DNA from: Paracoccaceae bacterium | GTDB taxonomy: Bacteria > Pseudomonadota > Alphaproteobacteria > Rhodobacterales > Rhodobacteraceae | Direction of reading: 5' to 3' | Assembly: GCA_021775315.1 (NCBI GenBank) | Contig: JAJFIC010000034.1 | Span: 1 to 64,000, forward strand | Length of the DNA stretch: 64,000 nt | Shown here: positions 19,585 to 31,111 of the stretch, piece by piece | Layout: every line of letters starts with the position of its first letter | How positions within the stretch are numbered: position 1 is the first letter of the stretch | The notes under the pieces: model-generated | The model's input: the letters and a program-made list of their open reading frames with translations, nothing else | Told to the model about the DNA's origin: nothing | Databases searched by the model: none | Position numbers and translations under genes: made by a program

Positions 19585-20742
19585 TTAGTCATTAATCAGT
19601 TCCTTGATTAGCGTATTGAGGATCATTCGGCCAGACGGCGTCGCTGCAAGTCGGTCGCCGTCCCGTTTCACGAAACCCATTTGTTCCAAATCCGCCAGTT
19701 TACCGTTGTTAATCAACGTTCTATCCAATGCGCGGACGCGGTTTAGACCTACGCCCTCGGTTAACCTCAAGGCCATCATCAATTGCTCAATCGCCCCTTC
19801 ACGGGGGCTTACCAATTCGCGCAGAGACTCCCCTTTTCCCAGCAACGCCGATTCCAGCCAGATTTCAGGCGACAGATTGGTTTCTGTCGCAAAACGCTCG
19901 TCGTCAAACGTTAGCCGCCCATGTGCCCCCGGCCCCACGCCCAGAAAATCACCGCTGCGCCAGTAGATCAAATTGTGCTTGGACTGCGCCCAGGGCTTGG
20001 CGTGATTTGAAACCTCATAGGCAGGCATTCCGACTGTGTCGCAAATCTGTTGGGTCAGCGCGTACATGTCAGCCGACAAATCGTCCTTTGGCAGACCAGA
20101 AAGCCGCCCAGCTTTGTGAAGGCGACCAAACGCAGTGCCGTCCTCAATCGTTAACTGATACATCGACAAATGGTCGGTTCCTAACGACAAAGCGCGGGTT
20201 AGTTCCGCCTGCCATTCCGACAAGGTTTGATCTTGTCGGGCGTAGATCAGATCGAAACTGACCTGAGGAAAGGAGCTTTGCGCGATTTCAATGGCACGCA
20301 GACCTTCATCGACGGAATGAAGCCTACCCAGACGCTTTAAATCATGGTCGTGAAGTGCTTGTAATCCGAGGGAAACACGGTTCACACCGGCGCCTTGAAA
20401 ATCCCGAAACTTACCCGCCTCAACCGACGTTGGGTTCGCTTCAAGCGTGATTTCCACATCCTTTGCGAGTTTCCAGTTTTCAGCGATGCACATCAGAATG
20501 GTTTCAACCAGTTCTGGGGACATCAGACTGGGGGTGCCACCACCGAAAAACACTGAATTAACAACACGTTCTGAGGTTTGTCGATGATACCGCTCTAACT
20601 CAGCCACAAAGGCTTTGGCCCAATGTCTTTGGTCAACATTCGCCGAAACATGCGAGTTGAAATCGCAATAGGGGCATTTCGACTGACAAAACGGCCAATG
20701 CACATAAATGCCAAAACCGCCTTGTTGCCAATCCTCAGCCAT
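19585..20742 (-). CDS. hemW: HemW, radical SAM haem chaperone
   Basis: HemW is a radical SAM protein related to HemN but acting in haem delivery rather than as coproporphyrinogen dehydrogenase. The 385 residues carry the CX3CX2C cluster motif in FCQSKCPYCDFNSH. They also carry HNLIYW, the HNxxYW motif that marks HemW and is absent from HemN. ATG 20742 is chosen because it overlaps the rdgB stop by 8 bp; a longer frame to 20769 adds nine non-family residues. It lies in the leftward rph-rdgB-hemW group. Confidence 0.94.
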   Translation of the reverse strand: MAEDWQQGGFGIYVHWPFCQSKCPYCDFNSHVSANVDQRHWAKAFVAELERYHRQTSERVVNSVFFGGGTPSLMSPELVETILMCIAENWKLAKDVEITLEANPTSVEAGKFRDFQGAGVNRVSLGLQALHDHDLKRLGRLHSVDEGLRAIEIAQSSFPQVSFDLIYARQDQTLSEWQAELTRALSLGTDHLSMYQLTIEDGTAFGRLHKAGRLSGLPKDDLSADMYALTQQICDTVGMPAYEVSNHAKPWAQSKHNLIYWRSGDFLGVGPGAHGRLTFDDERFATETNLSPEIWLESALLGKGESLRELVSPREGAIEQLMMALRLTEGVGLNRVRALDRTLINNGKLADLEQMGFVKRDGDRLAATPSGRMILNTLIKELIND

Positions 20743-21346
20743 TGAGCAGGTTCGCAACGAGTTTGGCAAAGGCGTCGGCGCGGTGGCTCATCGCGTGTTT
20801 TACTTTGGGGTCCATTTCACCGAAGGTCTCTGATTTGCCGAGCGGCATGAACATCGGGTCAAATCCGAACCCGTCTTCGCCACGCATTGGCCAGACAAGG
20901 CTGCCTTCAACTACGCCTTCAAAAAGTTCTTCGTGACCATCTGGCCATGCAACGCACAAAGTGCAAACAAAGCGCGCGGTTCTTGGTTCGGTGGCCTCTG
21001 CCGCCTCAAGCAGATCCCAAACCTTGGTCATCGCCATGACAAAATCGCGACCATTCGGGGTTTCGGCCCAATCCGCCGTATAAACCCCCGGCGCGCCGTT
21101 CAGGGCGTCAACCATAATGCCGCTATCATCTGACAACGCCGGCAAGCCACTCTGCTGCGCGGCAAAATGAGCCTTGATACCGGCGTTCCCGGCGAAATTA
21201 TCCTCGGTCTCTTTGGGTTCGGGTAGGCCAAGATCGCCAGCCGAGGAGACTTTGATGCCATAAGGATCCAGCAAAGCCTTGATTTCACGCAATTTACCCG
21301 CATTGTGTGTGGCAAGAACAATATGGCGCTCGATCAATTTACGCAT
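20735..21346 (-). CDS. rdgB: RdgB/HAM1 XTP/dITP pyrophosphatase
   Basis: RdgB removes xanthosine and inosine triphosphates from the nucleotide pool, preventing their incorporation into DNA. The 203 residues start MRKLIERHIVLATHNAGKLREI, with the substrate loop THNAGK, then ALSDDSGIMVDALNGAPGVYTA and FGFDPMFMPLG, which are family hallmarks. ATG 21346 lies 4 bp after the rph stop, so coupling is likely; an upstream ATG at 21472 would run through rph. Typical length. Confidence 0.95.
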   Translation of the reverse strand: MRKLIERHIVLATHNAGKLREIKALLDPYGIKVSSAGDLGLPEPKETEDNFAGNAGIKAHFAAQQSGLPALSDDSGIMVDALNGAPGVYTADWAETPNGRDFVMAMTKVWDLLEAAEATEPRTARFVCTLCVAWPDGHEELFEGVVEGSLVWPMRGEDGFGFDPMFMPLGKSETFGEMDPKVKHAMSHRADAFAKLVANLLNG

Positions 21347-21350
21347 CAGA

Positions 21351-22064
21351 TTACGCGGTGGCTGCCTTTTGAGCGATGACCAATTCAGCCACGCCTTTTT
21401 CGGCGAGGTCCATAAGGCGATCAAACTCGGCCCGTGAAAAAGTCGCCCCCTCGGCAGAACCTTGAATTTCAATCATGCCCCCTGCCCCGGTCATAACGAA
21501 ATTCGCATCCGTACCAGCTTCGCTGTCTTCGGCGTAGTCAAGGTCGAGAACCGGTTGCCCGCCGTAAATGCCACAACTGACCGCAGCCACATGATCGGTC
21601 AGCGGATCGCTAGAAATAGTGCCGGACTTTAACAATTTGTTAACCGCCAGACGCAACGCAATCCAGCCACCGGTGATAGAGGCACAGCGTGTTCCGCCGT
21701 CGGCCTGAATAACATCGCAATCAATGGTGATTTGTCGTTCGCCCAACGCAACACGATCAACACCGGCCCGCAGTGAACGACCGATAAGGCGTTGAATTTC
21801 TTGGGTTCTGCCAGATTGCTTGCCCGCCGCAGCCTCGCGTCGATTACGTGTTGTGGTGGCGCGTGGCAGCATACCATATTCAGCAGTAACCCAACCAAGA
21901 CCTGTGTTGCGCATAAAAGGCGGCACGCGTTCCTCAAGCGAGGCGGTGCACAAAACGTGCGTGTCACCGCATTTGATCAGGCACGAGCCTTCAGCGTGTT
22001 TGGTAACATCCGTTTCAATCGAAATCTCGCGGAGCTGATCAACTTCTCTGTCAGAGGGGCGCAT
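21351..22064 (-). CDS. rph: RNase PH
   Basis: RNase PH is a phosphate-dependent exoribonuclease that trims the 3' end of tRNA precursors. The 237 residues start [14 protein letters not shown], with [47 protein letters not shown] and [12 protein letters not shown], all strongly conserved in the family. ATG 22064 has AAGGAT 5 bp upstream; the frame continues up to 22145 but lacks a ribosome site there. It is the first gene of the rph-rdgB-hemW group and divergent from hrcA. Confidence 0.96.
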   Translation of the reverse strand: MRPSDREVDQLREISIETDVTKHAEGSCLIKCGDTHVLCTASLEERVPPFMRNTGLGWVTAEYGMLPRATTTRNRREAAAGKQSGRTQEIQRLIGRSLRAGVDRVALGERQITIDCDVIQADGGTRCASITGGWIALRLAVNKLLKSGTISSDPLTDHVAAVSCGIYGGQPVLDLDYAEDSEAGTDANFVMTGAGGMIEIQGSAEGATFSRAEFDRLMDLAEKGVAELVIAQKAATA

Positions 22065-22150
22065 TCGGTATCCTTTGTAATACGGGTTTGCGCCTGTTAC
22101 CCCGACACACCAACCTGAGTAAAGGGCAGACATCAAGGGCGACAACGCAA

Positions 22151-22179
22151 TTGACGAACCGGGGCAGAGTTTCTAGGAC
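22151..22179 (+). promoter_or_regulatory. Possible promoter of hrcA-grpE
   Basis: TTGACG is followed after 17 bp by TAGGAC, a poor -10 match, about 35 bp before the hrcA ATG. No CIRCE repeat was seen here. Weak call. Confidence 0.25.
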
Positions 22180-22212
22180 TATCAGTCGAGCATTAATAGG
22201 ATCGCGCACACG

Positions 22213-23277
22213 ATGCCTGACCATATCAACCAGTTCGATGACATGAACGCGCGCAGCCGCGACGTTTTTCGCACGCTGGTCGAAAGCTATATCGAAACGG
22301 GCGAACCAATCGGGTCCCGCACCCTTTCCCGCGCTTTGTCAGAGGGGATATCGGCCGCAACGATCCGCAATGTCATGCAGGATCTTGAACATCTTGGCCT
22401 GTTGCACAGCCCGCACACATCGGCTGGGCGCGTTCCGACGCAAATCGGCCTACGGCTGTTTGTCGATTCGTTATTAGAGGTCGGTGATCTTTCAAAGACC
22501 GAACAGCGCAAAATCGAAAGCAACATTGAAACCGACCAGACTGATGTGACACGGATGCTGGATCAGGCAAGCTCGGTCTTGTCAGGGTTGACGCAGGGGG
22601 CCGGGTTGGTTTTGGCGCCAAAGCAAGAATCACCCATAAAACACATCGAATTTGTATCTCTTTCGCCAGAACGGGCGCTGGTGGTTTTGGTGACGGCAGA
22701 CGGACAGGTCGAAAACCGGGTTTTCACGCCGCCAATGGGGCAAACGCCATCCGCGATGCGCGAGGCTGCGAATTTCCTGAACGCCGCTGTTCAGGGTCGA
22801 ACGCTTTCGGAAATGGGCAAGATTGTCGCAAGTGAAATCGCTAACCACCGGTCTGAACTGGATATTTTGGCACAGCAGATGGTCAAAGACGGTGTCGCGG
22901 TTTGGGAAAACGAAGGTGAGATGCACGAGCGCCTGATTGTACGCGGGCAATCAAACCTATTAGACGATCACACGATGGCCGAGGATTTGGAGCGGGTCCG
23001 AACCCTGTTTGACGACCTTGAACGCAAGCGGGATTTGGTTCAATTTCTTGAACTGGCCGAAGCGGGCGAAGGGGTGCGCGTTTTTATTGGCTCAGAGAAC
23101 AAACTTTTTTCACTTTCAGGTAGCTCTTTGGTGGTTTCTCCTTATATGAACTCTGATCGAAAAATTATTGGCGCGGTTGGCGTTATCGGACCTACACGGC
23201 TGAACTATGGTCGGATTGTTCCAATTGTTGACTACACGGCACAATTGATCGGGCGTTTGTTGTCCGACCGAAGTTAA
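22213..23277 (+). CDS. hrcA: HrcA heat-inducible transcription repressor
   Basis: HrcA represses chaperone operons by binding CIRCE repeats, with GroE as cofactor. The 354 residues show the N-terminal winged helix (SRDVFRTLVESYIETGEPIGSRTLSRALSEGISAATIRNVMQDLE, about residues 14-58) and GLLHSPHTSAGRVPT, then a GAF-like C-terminal half ending in the segment GRIVPIVDYTAQLIGRLL. It precedes grpE by 12 bp and so forms an operon. No CIRCE element was found in the window; it usually sits before groESL, which is not here. Confidence 0.95.
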   Translation: MPDHINQFDDMNARSRDVFRTLVESYIETGEPIGSRTLSRALSEGISAATIRNVMQDLEHLGLLHSPHTSAGRVPTQIGLRLFVDSLLEVGDLSKTEQRKIESNIETDQTDVTRMLDQASSVLSGLTQGAGLVLAPKQESPIKHIEFVSLSPERALVVLVTADGQVENRVFTPPMGQTPSAMREAANFLNAAVQGRTLSEMGKIVASEIANHRSELDILAQQMVKDGVAVWENEGEMHERLIVRGQSNLLDDHTMAEDLERVRTLFDDLERKRDLVQFLELAEAGEGVRVFIGSENKLFSLSGSSLVVSPYMNSDRKIIGAVGVIGPTRLNYGRIVPIVDYTAQLIGRLLSDRS

Positions 23278-23289
23278 AGGCAGTAAAAA

Positions 23290-23868
23290 ATGGCAGAGGA
23301 AAAAGAAGTGGCTGACGGTATTGATCTGGGACCAAACTATGACCCGGCAGAATTTAACGACGTGGACCCGCTGGCGCTGGGCGAGGAAGATACTGAGTGG
23401 GATCAACTCGTCGCTGAACGGGATGAGCTAAAAGATCGCCTGATGCGCACGCTGGCCGAGGCTGAAAACACCCGCAAACGTGGCGAACGTGATCGCCGTG
23501 ATGCGGAAATCTATGGTGGCTCGAAACTGGCGCGCGATCTGCTGTCGGTTTACGACAACATGAAGCGCGCCCTTGATACGGTTGATGATGCGCAGCGCGA
23601 AAGCTCCAAAGCGTTGATCGAAGGGATCGAACTGACCCTGCGCGAATTGCTGGCGACCTTTGCCAAGCACAAGATCGAGCAGCTTTTGCCCGAAATTGGT
23701 GACAAGTTTGACCCGAAACTGCATCAGGCAATGTTTGAAGCCCCGGTTCCTGGCGTCAAAGCCGGACACATCATTCAGATGATGACCGAAGGGTTCGTGA
23801 TCGAAGACCGTCTTTTGCGCCCGGCGCAGGTTGGTGTTGGGTCTGCCGTACCAAAGACCGAAGACTAA
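23290..23868 (+). CDS. grpE: GrpE nucleotide exchange factor
   Basis: GrpE releases ADP from DnaK and works as a homodimer in the cytoplasm. The 192 residues have an acidic N-terminal tail, a long helix (ERDELKDRLMRTLAEAENTRKRGERDR), and a C-terminal beta domain with FDPKLHQAMFE and VGVGSAV. It is the last gene of hrcA-grpE, followed by a clear hairpin terminator. dnaK and dnaJ, its partners, lie 7-9 kb away. Confidence 0.95.
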   Translation: MAEEKEVADGIDLGPNYDPAEFNDVDPLALGEEDTEWDQLVAERDELKDRLMRTLAEAENTRKRGERDRRDAEIYGGSKLARDLLSVYDNMKRALDTVDDAQRESSKALIEGIELTLRELLATFAKHKIEQLLPEIGDKFDPKLHQAMFEAPVPGVKAGHIIQMMTEGFVIEDRLLRPAQVGVGSAVPKTED

Positions 23869-23890
23869 AACAGCGACCGCTGACAATTTA

Positions 23891-23932
23891 GGGCGTGGAT
23901 GGCTTTGACGACAAAGCCGCCGCGCCCTTTTT
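23891..23932 (+). terminator. Rho-independent terminator after grpE
   Basis: A long imperfect hairpin (GGGCG...GGCTTTG, loop ACGA, CAAAGCC...CGCCC) is followed by TTTTT. It ends the hrcA-grpE unit; mutS comes from the other side and stops at 23956. Confidence 0.8.
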
Positions 23933-23955
23933 CTGTTTAGACGGCGGCGCGGAAA

Positions 23956-26610
<2,655 letters not shown>

Positions 26611-26747
26611 GAAACCCCCCAAGGTTCTTGAATGCTGAAACTACACAAGGGACCCATGCGGATAAAGGACAAATCGGGCTGTCTGGTTGTAGAGAATTTG
26701 CAGTCCCTGTAGAAGGGTTTGACTGACGCAAAGGAACGCCTGACCCC

Positions 26748-29006
26748 ATGGCCAATAACACCAAAACCACACCGGAAGAGGCGCTTGCCTATCACCTTAA
26801 TCCGACCCCCGGTAAAATTGAGATTATCGCCTCGACCCCGATGACCACGCAGCGGGATTTGTCGCTGGCCTACAGCCCGGGTGTTGCCGTGCCAGTTCAG
26901 GCAATCGCCGATAATCCAGAGGCCGCGTATGACTACACGACCAAGGGCAATATGGTGGCGGTCATCACCAACGGTACGGCCATTTTGGGTATGGGCAATC
27001 TTGGCGCGCTGGCGTCCAAACCGGTGATGGAAGGCAAGTCGGTTCTGTTCAAACGGTTCGCTGACGTGAATTCGATTGATATCGAACTTGATACCGAAGA
27101 CCCCGAGGCCTTTATCAACGCGGTTAAACTGATGGGCCCGTCATTTGGTGGGATCAATCTGGAGGATATTAAGGCCCCGGAATGCTTTATTATCGAGCAG
27201 CGTCTGAAGGAAGAAATGGACATTCCGGTGTTCCATGACGACCAGCACGGTACTGCGGTGATTTGTGCGGCGGGTCTGATTAATGCGCTGCATCTGTCTG
27301 GCAAGAAGATCGAAGATTGCAAAATCGTTCTGAATGGGGCCGGGGCGGCTGGAATTGCCTGCGTCGAACTGATCAAAGCGATGGGGGCGAAACACGACAA
27401 TTGTATCGCTTGTGACACTAAGGGCGTGATTTATCAGGGCCGCACCGAGGGCATGAACCAGTGGAAATCGGCCCATGCCGCGAAAACCGATGCGCGGTCA
27501 CTGGCGGAAGCGATGGTAGACGCTGATGTTTTTCTGGGTGTGTCGGTCAAGGGTGCCGTGACCAATGATATGATTAAGTCCATGGCGCCAAATCCGGTCA
27601 TTTTCGCTATGGCCAACCCAGACCCGGAAATCACCCCGGAAGAGGCACATGCGGTTCGCCAGGACGCGATTGTTGCAACCGGACGCTCGGATTACCCCAA
27701 TCAGGTCAATAACGTGCTTGGGTTTCCGTATCTGTTTCGCGGCGCGCTTGATATCCATGCGCGCGCGATCAATGACGAGATGAAATTGGCCTGCGCCAAT
27801 GCGCTGGCAAAACTGGCGCGTCAGGACGTGCCTGACGAGGTCGCGATGGCCTATGGCACCAAGTTGCGGTTTGGGCGCGATTACATCATTCCGACGCCGT
27901 TTGACCCTCGCCTGATTTATGTGATCCCACCAGCCGTTGCCAAGGCCGGGATGGATACCGGGGTTGCCCGTCGTCCGATCATTGACATGGAAGGCTACGA
28001 GCTGTCGTTGAAGGCGCGGATGGATCCCACGGCGTCGATCCTTGAGTCGCTTTATACGCGGGCGAAAAACGCGCAGGCGCGGATGATCTTTGCCGAGGGC
28101 GATGACCTTAGGGTTTTGCGGGCGGCAGTGTCTTATACGCGGTCTGGTCTGGGGCAGGCGGTTGTTGTTGATCGCGAGGGCCACGTTCAGGAGCAGTTAG
28201 AGGCCGCGGGTCTTGGCGATGCCTATGACGAGTTAGAGGTGGTGAATGCCGCCAATACCGAACATCTGGACGAGTACAAATCGTTTCTTTACAATCGCTT
28301 GCAGCGCAAAGGCTATGATCAGAACGATTGCCACAGGCTGGCATCACGCGACCGCCACGTGTTCGCGGCTTTGATGGTGGCGCATGGTCATGGCGATGCA
28401 ATGGTCACTGGTGCGACCCGCAAATCGGCGCAGGCACTGCAGTTGATCAATCATGTTTTTGACGCGAATGCCTCGGACGGGGCGGTCGGTGTATCTGCGG
28501 TTTTGCTTCGTGGACGTTTGGTTCTGATCGCCGACACTCTGGTCCATGAATGGCCAGAGGAAGAGGATCTGGCCGACATTGCGACCCGTGCGGCGCAAGT
28601 TGCCCGTTCGCTTGGTCTGGAACCCCGTGTGGCCTTTGTCAGTTTTTCGAACTTTGGTTACCCGATTTCTGAGCGGGCCGAAAAGATGCATATCGCGTCG
28701 TCGGTTCTGGATCGACGGGGTGTGGATTTTGAATATGACGGCGAAATGACGGTGGATGTCGCGCTTAATCCTGACGTGATGGAGCAGTATCCGTTCTGCC
28801 GTTTGTCTGGCCCGGCGAATATTCTGGTGGTGCCGGCGCGGCATTCGGCCTCCATCTCGGTCAAGTTGTTGCAGGAAATGGGCGGTGCAACGGTGATTGG
28901 TCCGATTCTGACCGGTCTGGAAAAGTCGGTGCAGTTATGTGCGACGAATTCAACGGAAACCGATATCCTGCATATGGCAGTCATGGCGGCGTGCAAGGTG
29001 GCGTAA
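26748..29006 (+). CDS. maeB: NADP-dependent malic enzyme (MaeB type)
   Basis: MaeB decarboxylates malate to pyruvate with NADP. At 752 residues it is the long bacterial form: an N-terminal malic domain (about residues 1-430) with TYSPG-like LAYSPGVAVP, FHDDQHGTAV and the NADP loop LNGAGAAGIA, and a C-terminal phosphotransacetylase-like domain (about residues 430-750) that is regulatory in this family. The ATG at 26748 follows a weak ribosome site. The stop touches the next gene directly. Confidence 0.95.
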   Translation: MANNTKTTPEEALAYHLNPTPGKIEIIASTPMTTQRDLSLAYSPGVAVPVQAIADNPEAAYDYTTKGNMVAVITNGTAILGMGNLGALASKPVMEGKSVLFKRFADVNSIDIELDTEDPEAFINAVKLMGPSFGGINLEDIKAPECFIIEQRLKEEMDIPVFHDDQHGTAVICAAGLINALHLSGKKIEDCKIVLNGAGAAGIACVELIKAMGAKHDNCIACDTKGVIYQGRTEGMNQWKSAHAAKTDARSLAEAMVDADVFLGVSVKGAVTNDMIKSMAPNPVIFAMANPDPEITPEEAHAVRQDAIVATGRSDYPNQVNNVLGFPYLFRGALDIHARAINDEMKLACANALAKLARQDVPDEVAMAYGTKLRFGRDYIIPTPFDPRLIYVIPPAVAKAGMDTGVARRPIIDMEGYELSLKARMDPTASILESLYTRAKNAQARMIFAEGDDLRVLRAAVSYTRSGLGQAVVVDREGHVQEQLEAAGLGDAYDELEVVNAANTEHLDEYKSFLYNRLQRKGYDQNDCHRLASRDRHVFAALMVAHGHGDAMVTGATRKSAQALQLINHVFDANASDGAVGVSAVLLRGRLVLIADTLVHEWPEEEDLADIATRAAQVARSLGLEPRVAFVSFSNFGYPISERAEKMHIASSVLDRRGVDFEYDGEMTVDVALNPDVMEQYPFCRLSGPANILVVPARHSASISVKLLQEMGGATVIGPILTGLEKSVQLCATNSTETDILHMAVMAACKVA

Positions 29007-29891
29007 ATGGCGGTTTTTAACCTCGGTTCAATCAACGTCGATCATTTTTATAAGGTGCCACATCTGCCGCGGCCGGGGGAAACGCTGGCGGCGACCGCTC
29101 ATTCTGTTGGATTGGGTGGCAAAGGCGCAAACCAATCCGTGGCGGCAGCGCGGGGCGGGGCCACGGTTGTCCATATCGGTGCGGTTGGTCGTGATGGTGT
29201 CTGGACCGTTGATCGGCTGCGGGAATTCGGGGTCGGGGTTGACCATATCGCGGTTCTGGAAATGCCTACGGCGCATGCAATCATCAATGTCGATCCGGAG
29301 GGTGAAAACGCCATCGTTATTTTCAGCGCGGCCAATGTGGCGCAGGACGAAACGCGGATTGAGCAGGCGTTTGCCGATGCATTGGGTGATGATTTTTGCG
29401 TTTTGCAGAATGAGACCGACAAGGTGGCCTTTGCGGCAGAGCGGGCGCGCGAACAGGGTCTGCGGGTGGTTTATTCAGCCGCCCCTTTTGACGCGGACAA
29501 AGTCGAAGAAGTCTTGCCGTTCATAGATTTGCTGGTGGTGAACGAGGTCGAGGCGCAGCAATTGTCAAACGCGCTGGGCGTCTCGCCAAAAAACCTGCCG
29601 GTGGCTGAGGTTTTGATAACGCGGGGTGCAAAAGGTGCCGTTTACCGGTCTGGTGGGCAGGAAATTGAGGTGGCGTCGTTTGAGGTTGATCCGGTGGATA
29701 CGACCGGGGCGGGCGATACGTATCTGGGGTTTTTTGTTGCTGGTCTTGACGCTGGGATGGACATTAAGGGCGCGATGACTTTTGCCGCAGCGGCGGCAGC
29801 TATTCAGGTGACACGGCCCGGAACCGCAGATGCAATTCCGGATCTGGTTGAGGTGAAAGCGTTTTTAGAACAACGACTTGGTGGCGCTTAG
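29007..29891 (+). CDS. PfkB-family carbohydrate kinase (ribokinase-like)
   Basis: The 294-residue protein belongs to the ribokinase/PfkB fold. NLGSINVDHFY at the start, GGKGANQSVAAARGGA (substrate-binding signature, about residues 37-52), and DTTGAGDTYLGFFVAG (about residues 231-246) with the catalytic Asp of GAGD are present. It probably phosphorylates ribose or a related sugar with ATP; the exact substrate is not fixed by sequence. It follows maeB with no gap and converges with dnaJ, leaving 4 bp. Confidence 0.85.
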   Translation: MAVFNLGSINVDHFYKVPHLPRPGETLAATAHSVGLGGKGANQSVAAARGGATVVHIGAVGRDGVWTVDRLREFGVGVDHIAVLEMPTAHAIINVDPEGENAIVIFSAANVAQDETRIEQAFADALGDDFCVLQNETDKVAFAAERAREQGLRVVYSAAPFDADKVEEVLPFIDLLVVNEVEAQQLSNALGVSPKNLPVAEVLITRGAKGAVYRSGGQEIEVASFEVDPVDTTGAGDTYLGFFVAGLDAGMDIKGAMTFAAAAAAIQVTRPGTADAIPDLVEVKAFLEQRLGGA

Positions 29892-29895
29892 GGTC

Positions 29896-31038
29896 TTAAC
29901 CCTTCATGCCATCCCAAAAGGTTTTGACCTTGCCAAAGAAATTGGAGCTTTCGGGATTGTTGTCTTTTCCCAAGTCTTCAAACTCTTTCAACAGCTCTTT
30001 TTGCTTGGCTGTCAGATTGACCGGCGTTTCGATCGCAAGTTCGATATAAAGATCACCCGATGGGCCGCCGCGCAGGGCTGGCATGCCCTTGCTGCGCAAG
30101 CGCATTTGTTTGCCGGATTGGCTGCCTGCCGGGATTTTCACGCGGCTGCGGCCACCGTCGATTGTCGGGGCTTCAATCTCGCCTCCAAGGGCCGCTGTGC
30201 CGTAGGAAACGGGGATGCGGCAGAACAGGTTTTGGGCTTCGCGCTCAAAAATCTCGTGGTTGCGAACCTCGATGAAAATATAAAGGTCACCCGATGGGCC
30301 GCCGCGCAATCCGGCCTCGCCCTCGCCAGCAAGGCGAATGCGGGTGCCGGTTTCGACGCCAGCAGGGATGTTGACCGACAGTGAGCGTTCTTTTTGTTTA
30401 CGTCCGGCACCGGCGCATGAACCGCAAGGGTTGTTGATGATCTGGCCGCGTCCGGAACAGGTCGGGCAGGTCCGTTCGACGGTGAAAAACCCTTGCTGTG
30501 CGCGAACTTTGCCCATGCCGGAACAGGTTGGGCAGTTTGATGGTTCGGCACCGCCTTCGGCACCGGTTCCGCTGCAACTGTCACACGCGACAGAGGATTG
30601 GACGGAGACGGTTTTTTGTTTGCCGCTAAACGCTTCTTCCAAGGAAACATGCAGGTTGTAGCGCAGGTCGGACCCGCGTGCCGCACGTTGCGGGCCACCG
30701 CGCCCGCCGCCCATGAAATCGCCGAACAGGTCTTCAAATACGTCAGAAAACGCGCTGGAAAAATCACCGCCACCGGGATGACCGCCAAAACCTTGGGGTC
30801 CACCACCGCCGCCTTCAAAGGCAGCATGGCCGAACCGATCATAGGCGGCTTTCTTTTCGCCGTCTTTCAGGACTTCGTAAGCCTCGTTCACTTCTTTGAA
30901 CTGGCCTTCGGCCTCGGGCTTGTCTTTGTTACGATCCGGGTGCAGCTCCATCGCCTTTTTGCGATAGGCCTTCTTTAGTTCTGCGTCGGATGCGCCTTTG
31001 GCTACCCCCAGAACATCATAGAAATCGCGTTTGGACAT
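29896..31038 (-). CDS. dnaJ: DnaJ (Hsp40) co-chaperone
   Basis: DnaJ delivers substrates to DnaK and stimulates its ATPase. The 380 residues contain a J domain with HPD (MELHPDRN, about residues 31-38), a Gly/Phe-rich linker, and four CxxCxGxG zinc repeats ([32 protein letters not shown]) at about residues 145-215. Two beta-barrel substrate domains follow. It lies 73 bp downstream of dnaK in the same operon, with a hairpin between them. Confidence 0.97.
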   Translation of the reverse strand: MSKRDFYDVLGVAKGASDAELKKAYRKKAMELHPDRNKDKPEAEGQFKEVNEAYEVLKDGEKKAAYDRFGHAAFEGGGGGPQGFGGHPGGGDFSSAFSDVFEDLFGDFMGGGRGGPQRAARGSDLRYNLHVSLEEAFSGKQKTVSVQSSVACDSCSGTGAEGGAEPSNCPTCSGMGKVRAQQGFFTVERTCPTCSGRGQIINNPCGSCAGAGRKQKERSLSVNIPAGVETGTRIRLAGEGEAGLRGGPSGDLYIFIEVRNHEIFEREAQNLFCRIPVSYGTAALGGEIEAPTIDGGRSRVKIPAGSQSGKQMRLRSKGMPALRGGPSGDLYIELAIETPVNLTAKQKELLKEFEDLGKDNNPESSNFFGKVKTFWDGMKG

Positions 31039-31064
31039 TGGAATTTAACCTACCGAAACTGAAA

Positions 31065-31085
31065 GTCGGCCCACGAAGGGCCGAC
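31065..31085 (-). other. Hairpin between dnaK and dnaJ
   Basis: A perfect 8-bp inverted repeat (GTCGGCCC, loop ACGAA, GGGCCGAC) lies in the dnaK-dnaJ gap. It is followed on the minus strand by TTTCAGTTTC, not a strong T-run. It may lower dnaJ expression relative to dnaK or mark an RNA processing point rather than be a full terminator. Confidence 0.5.
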
Positions 31086-31111
31086 AAGTATGGGTTTGTT
31101 GACCCGTCAGA

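Noticed and set aside
19665-19676. GTTTCACGAAAC in hemW as parS
   Set aside because: The central GT of the parS core is missing, so the arms have the wrong spacing.
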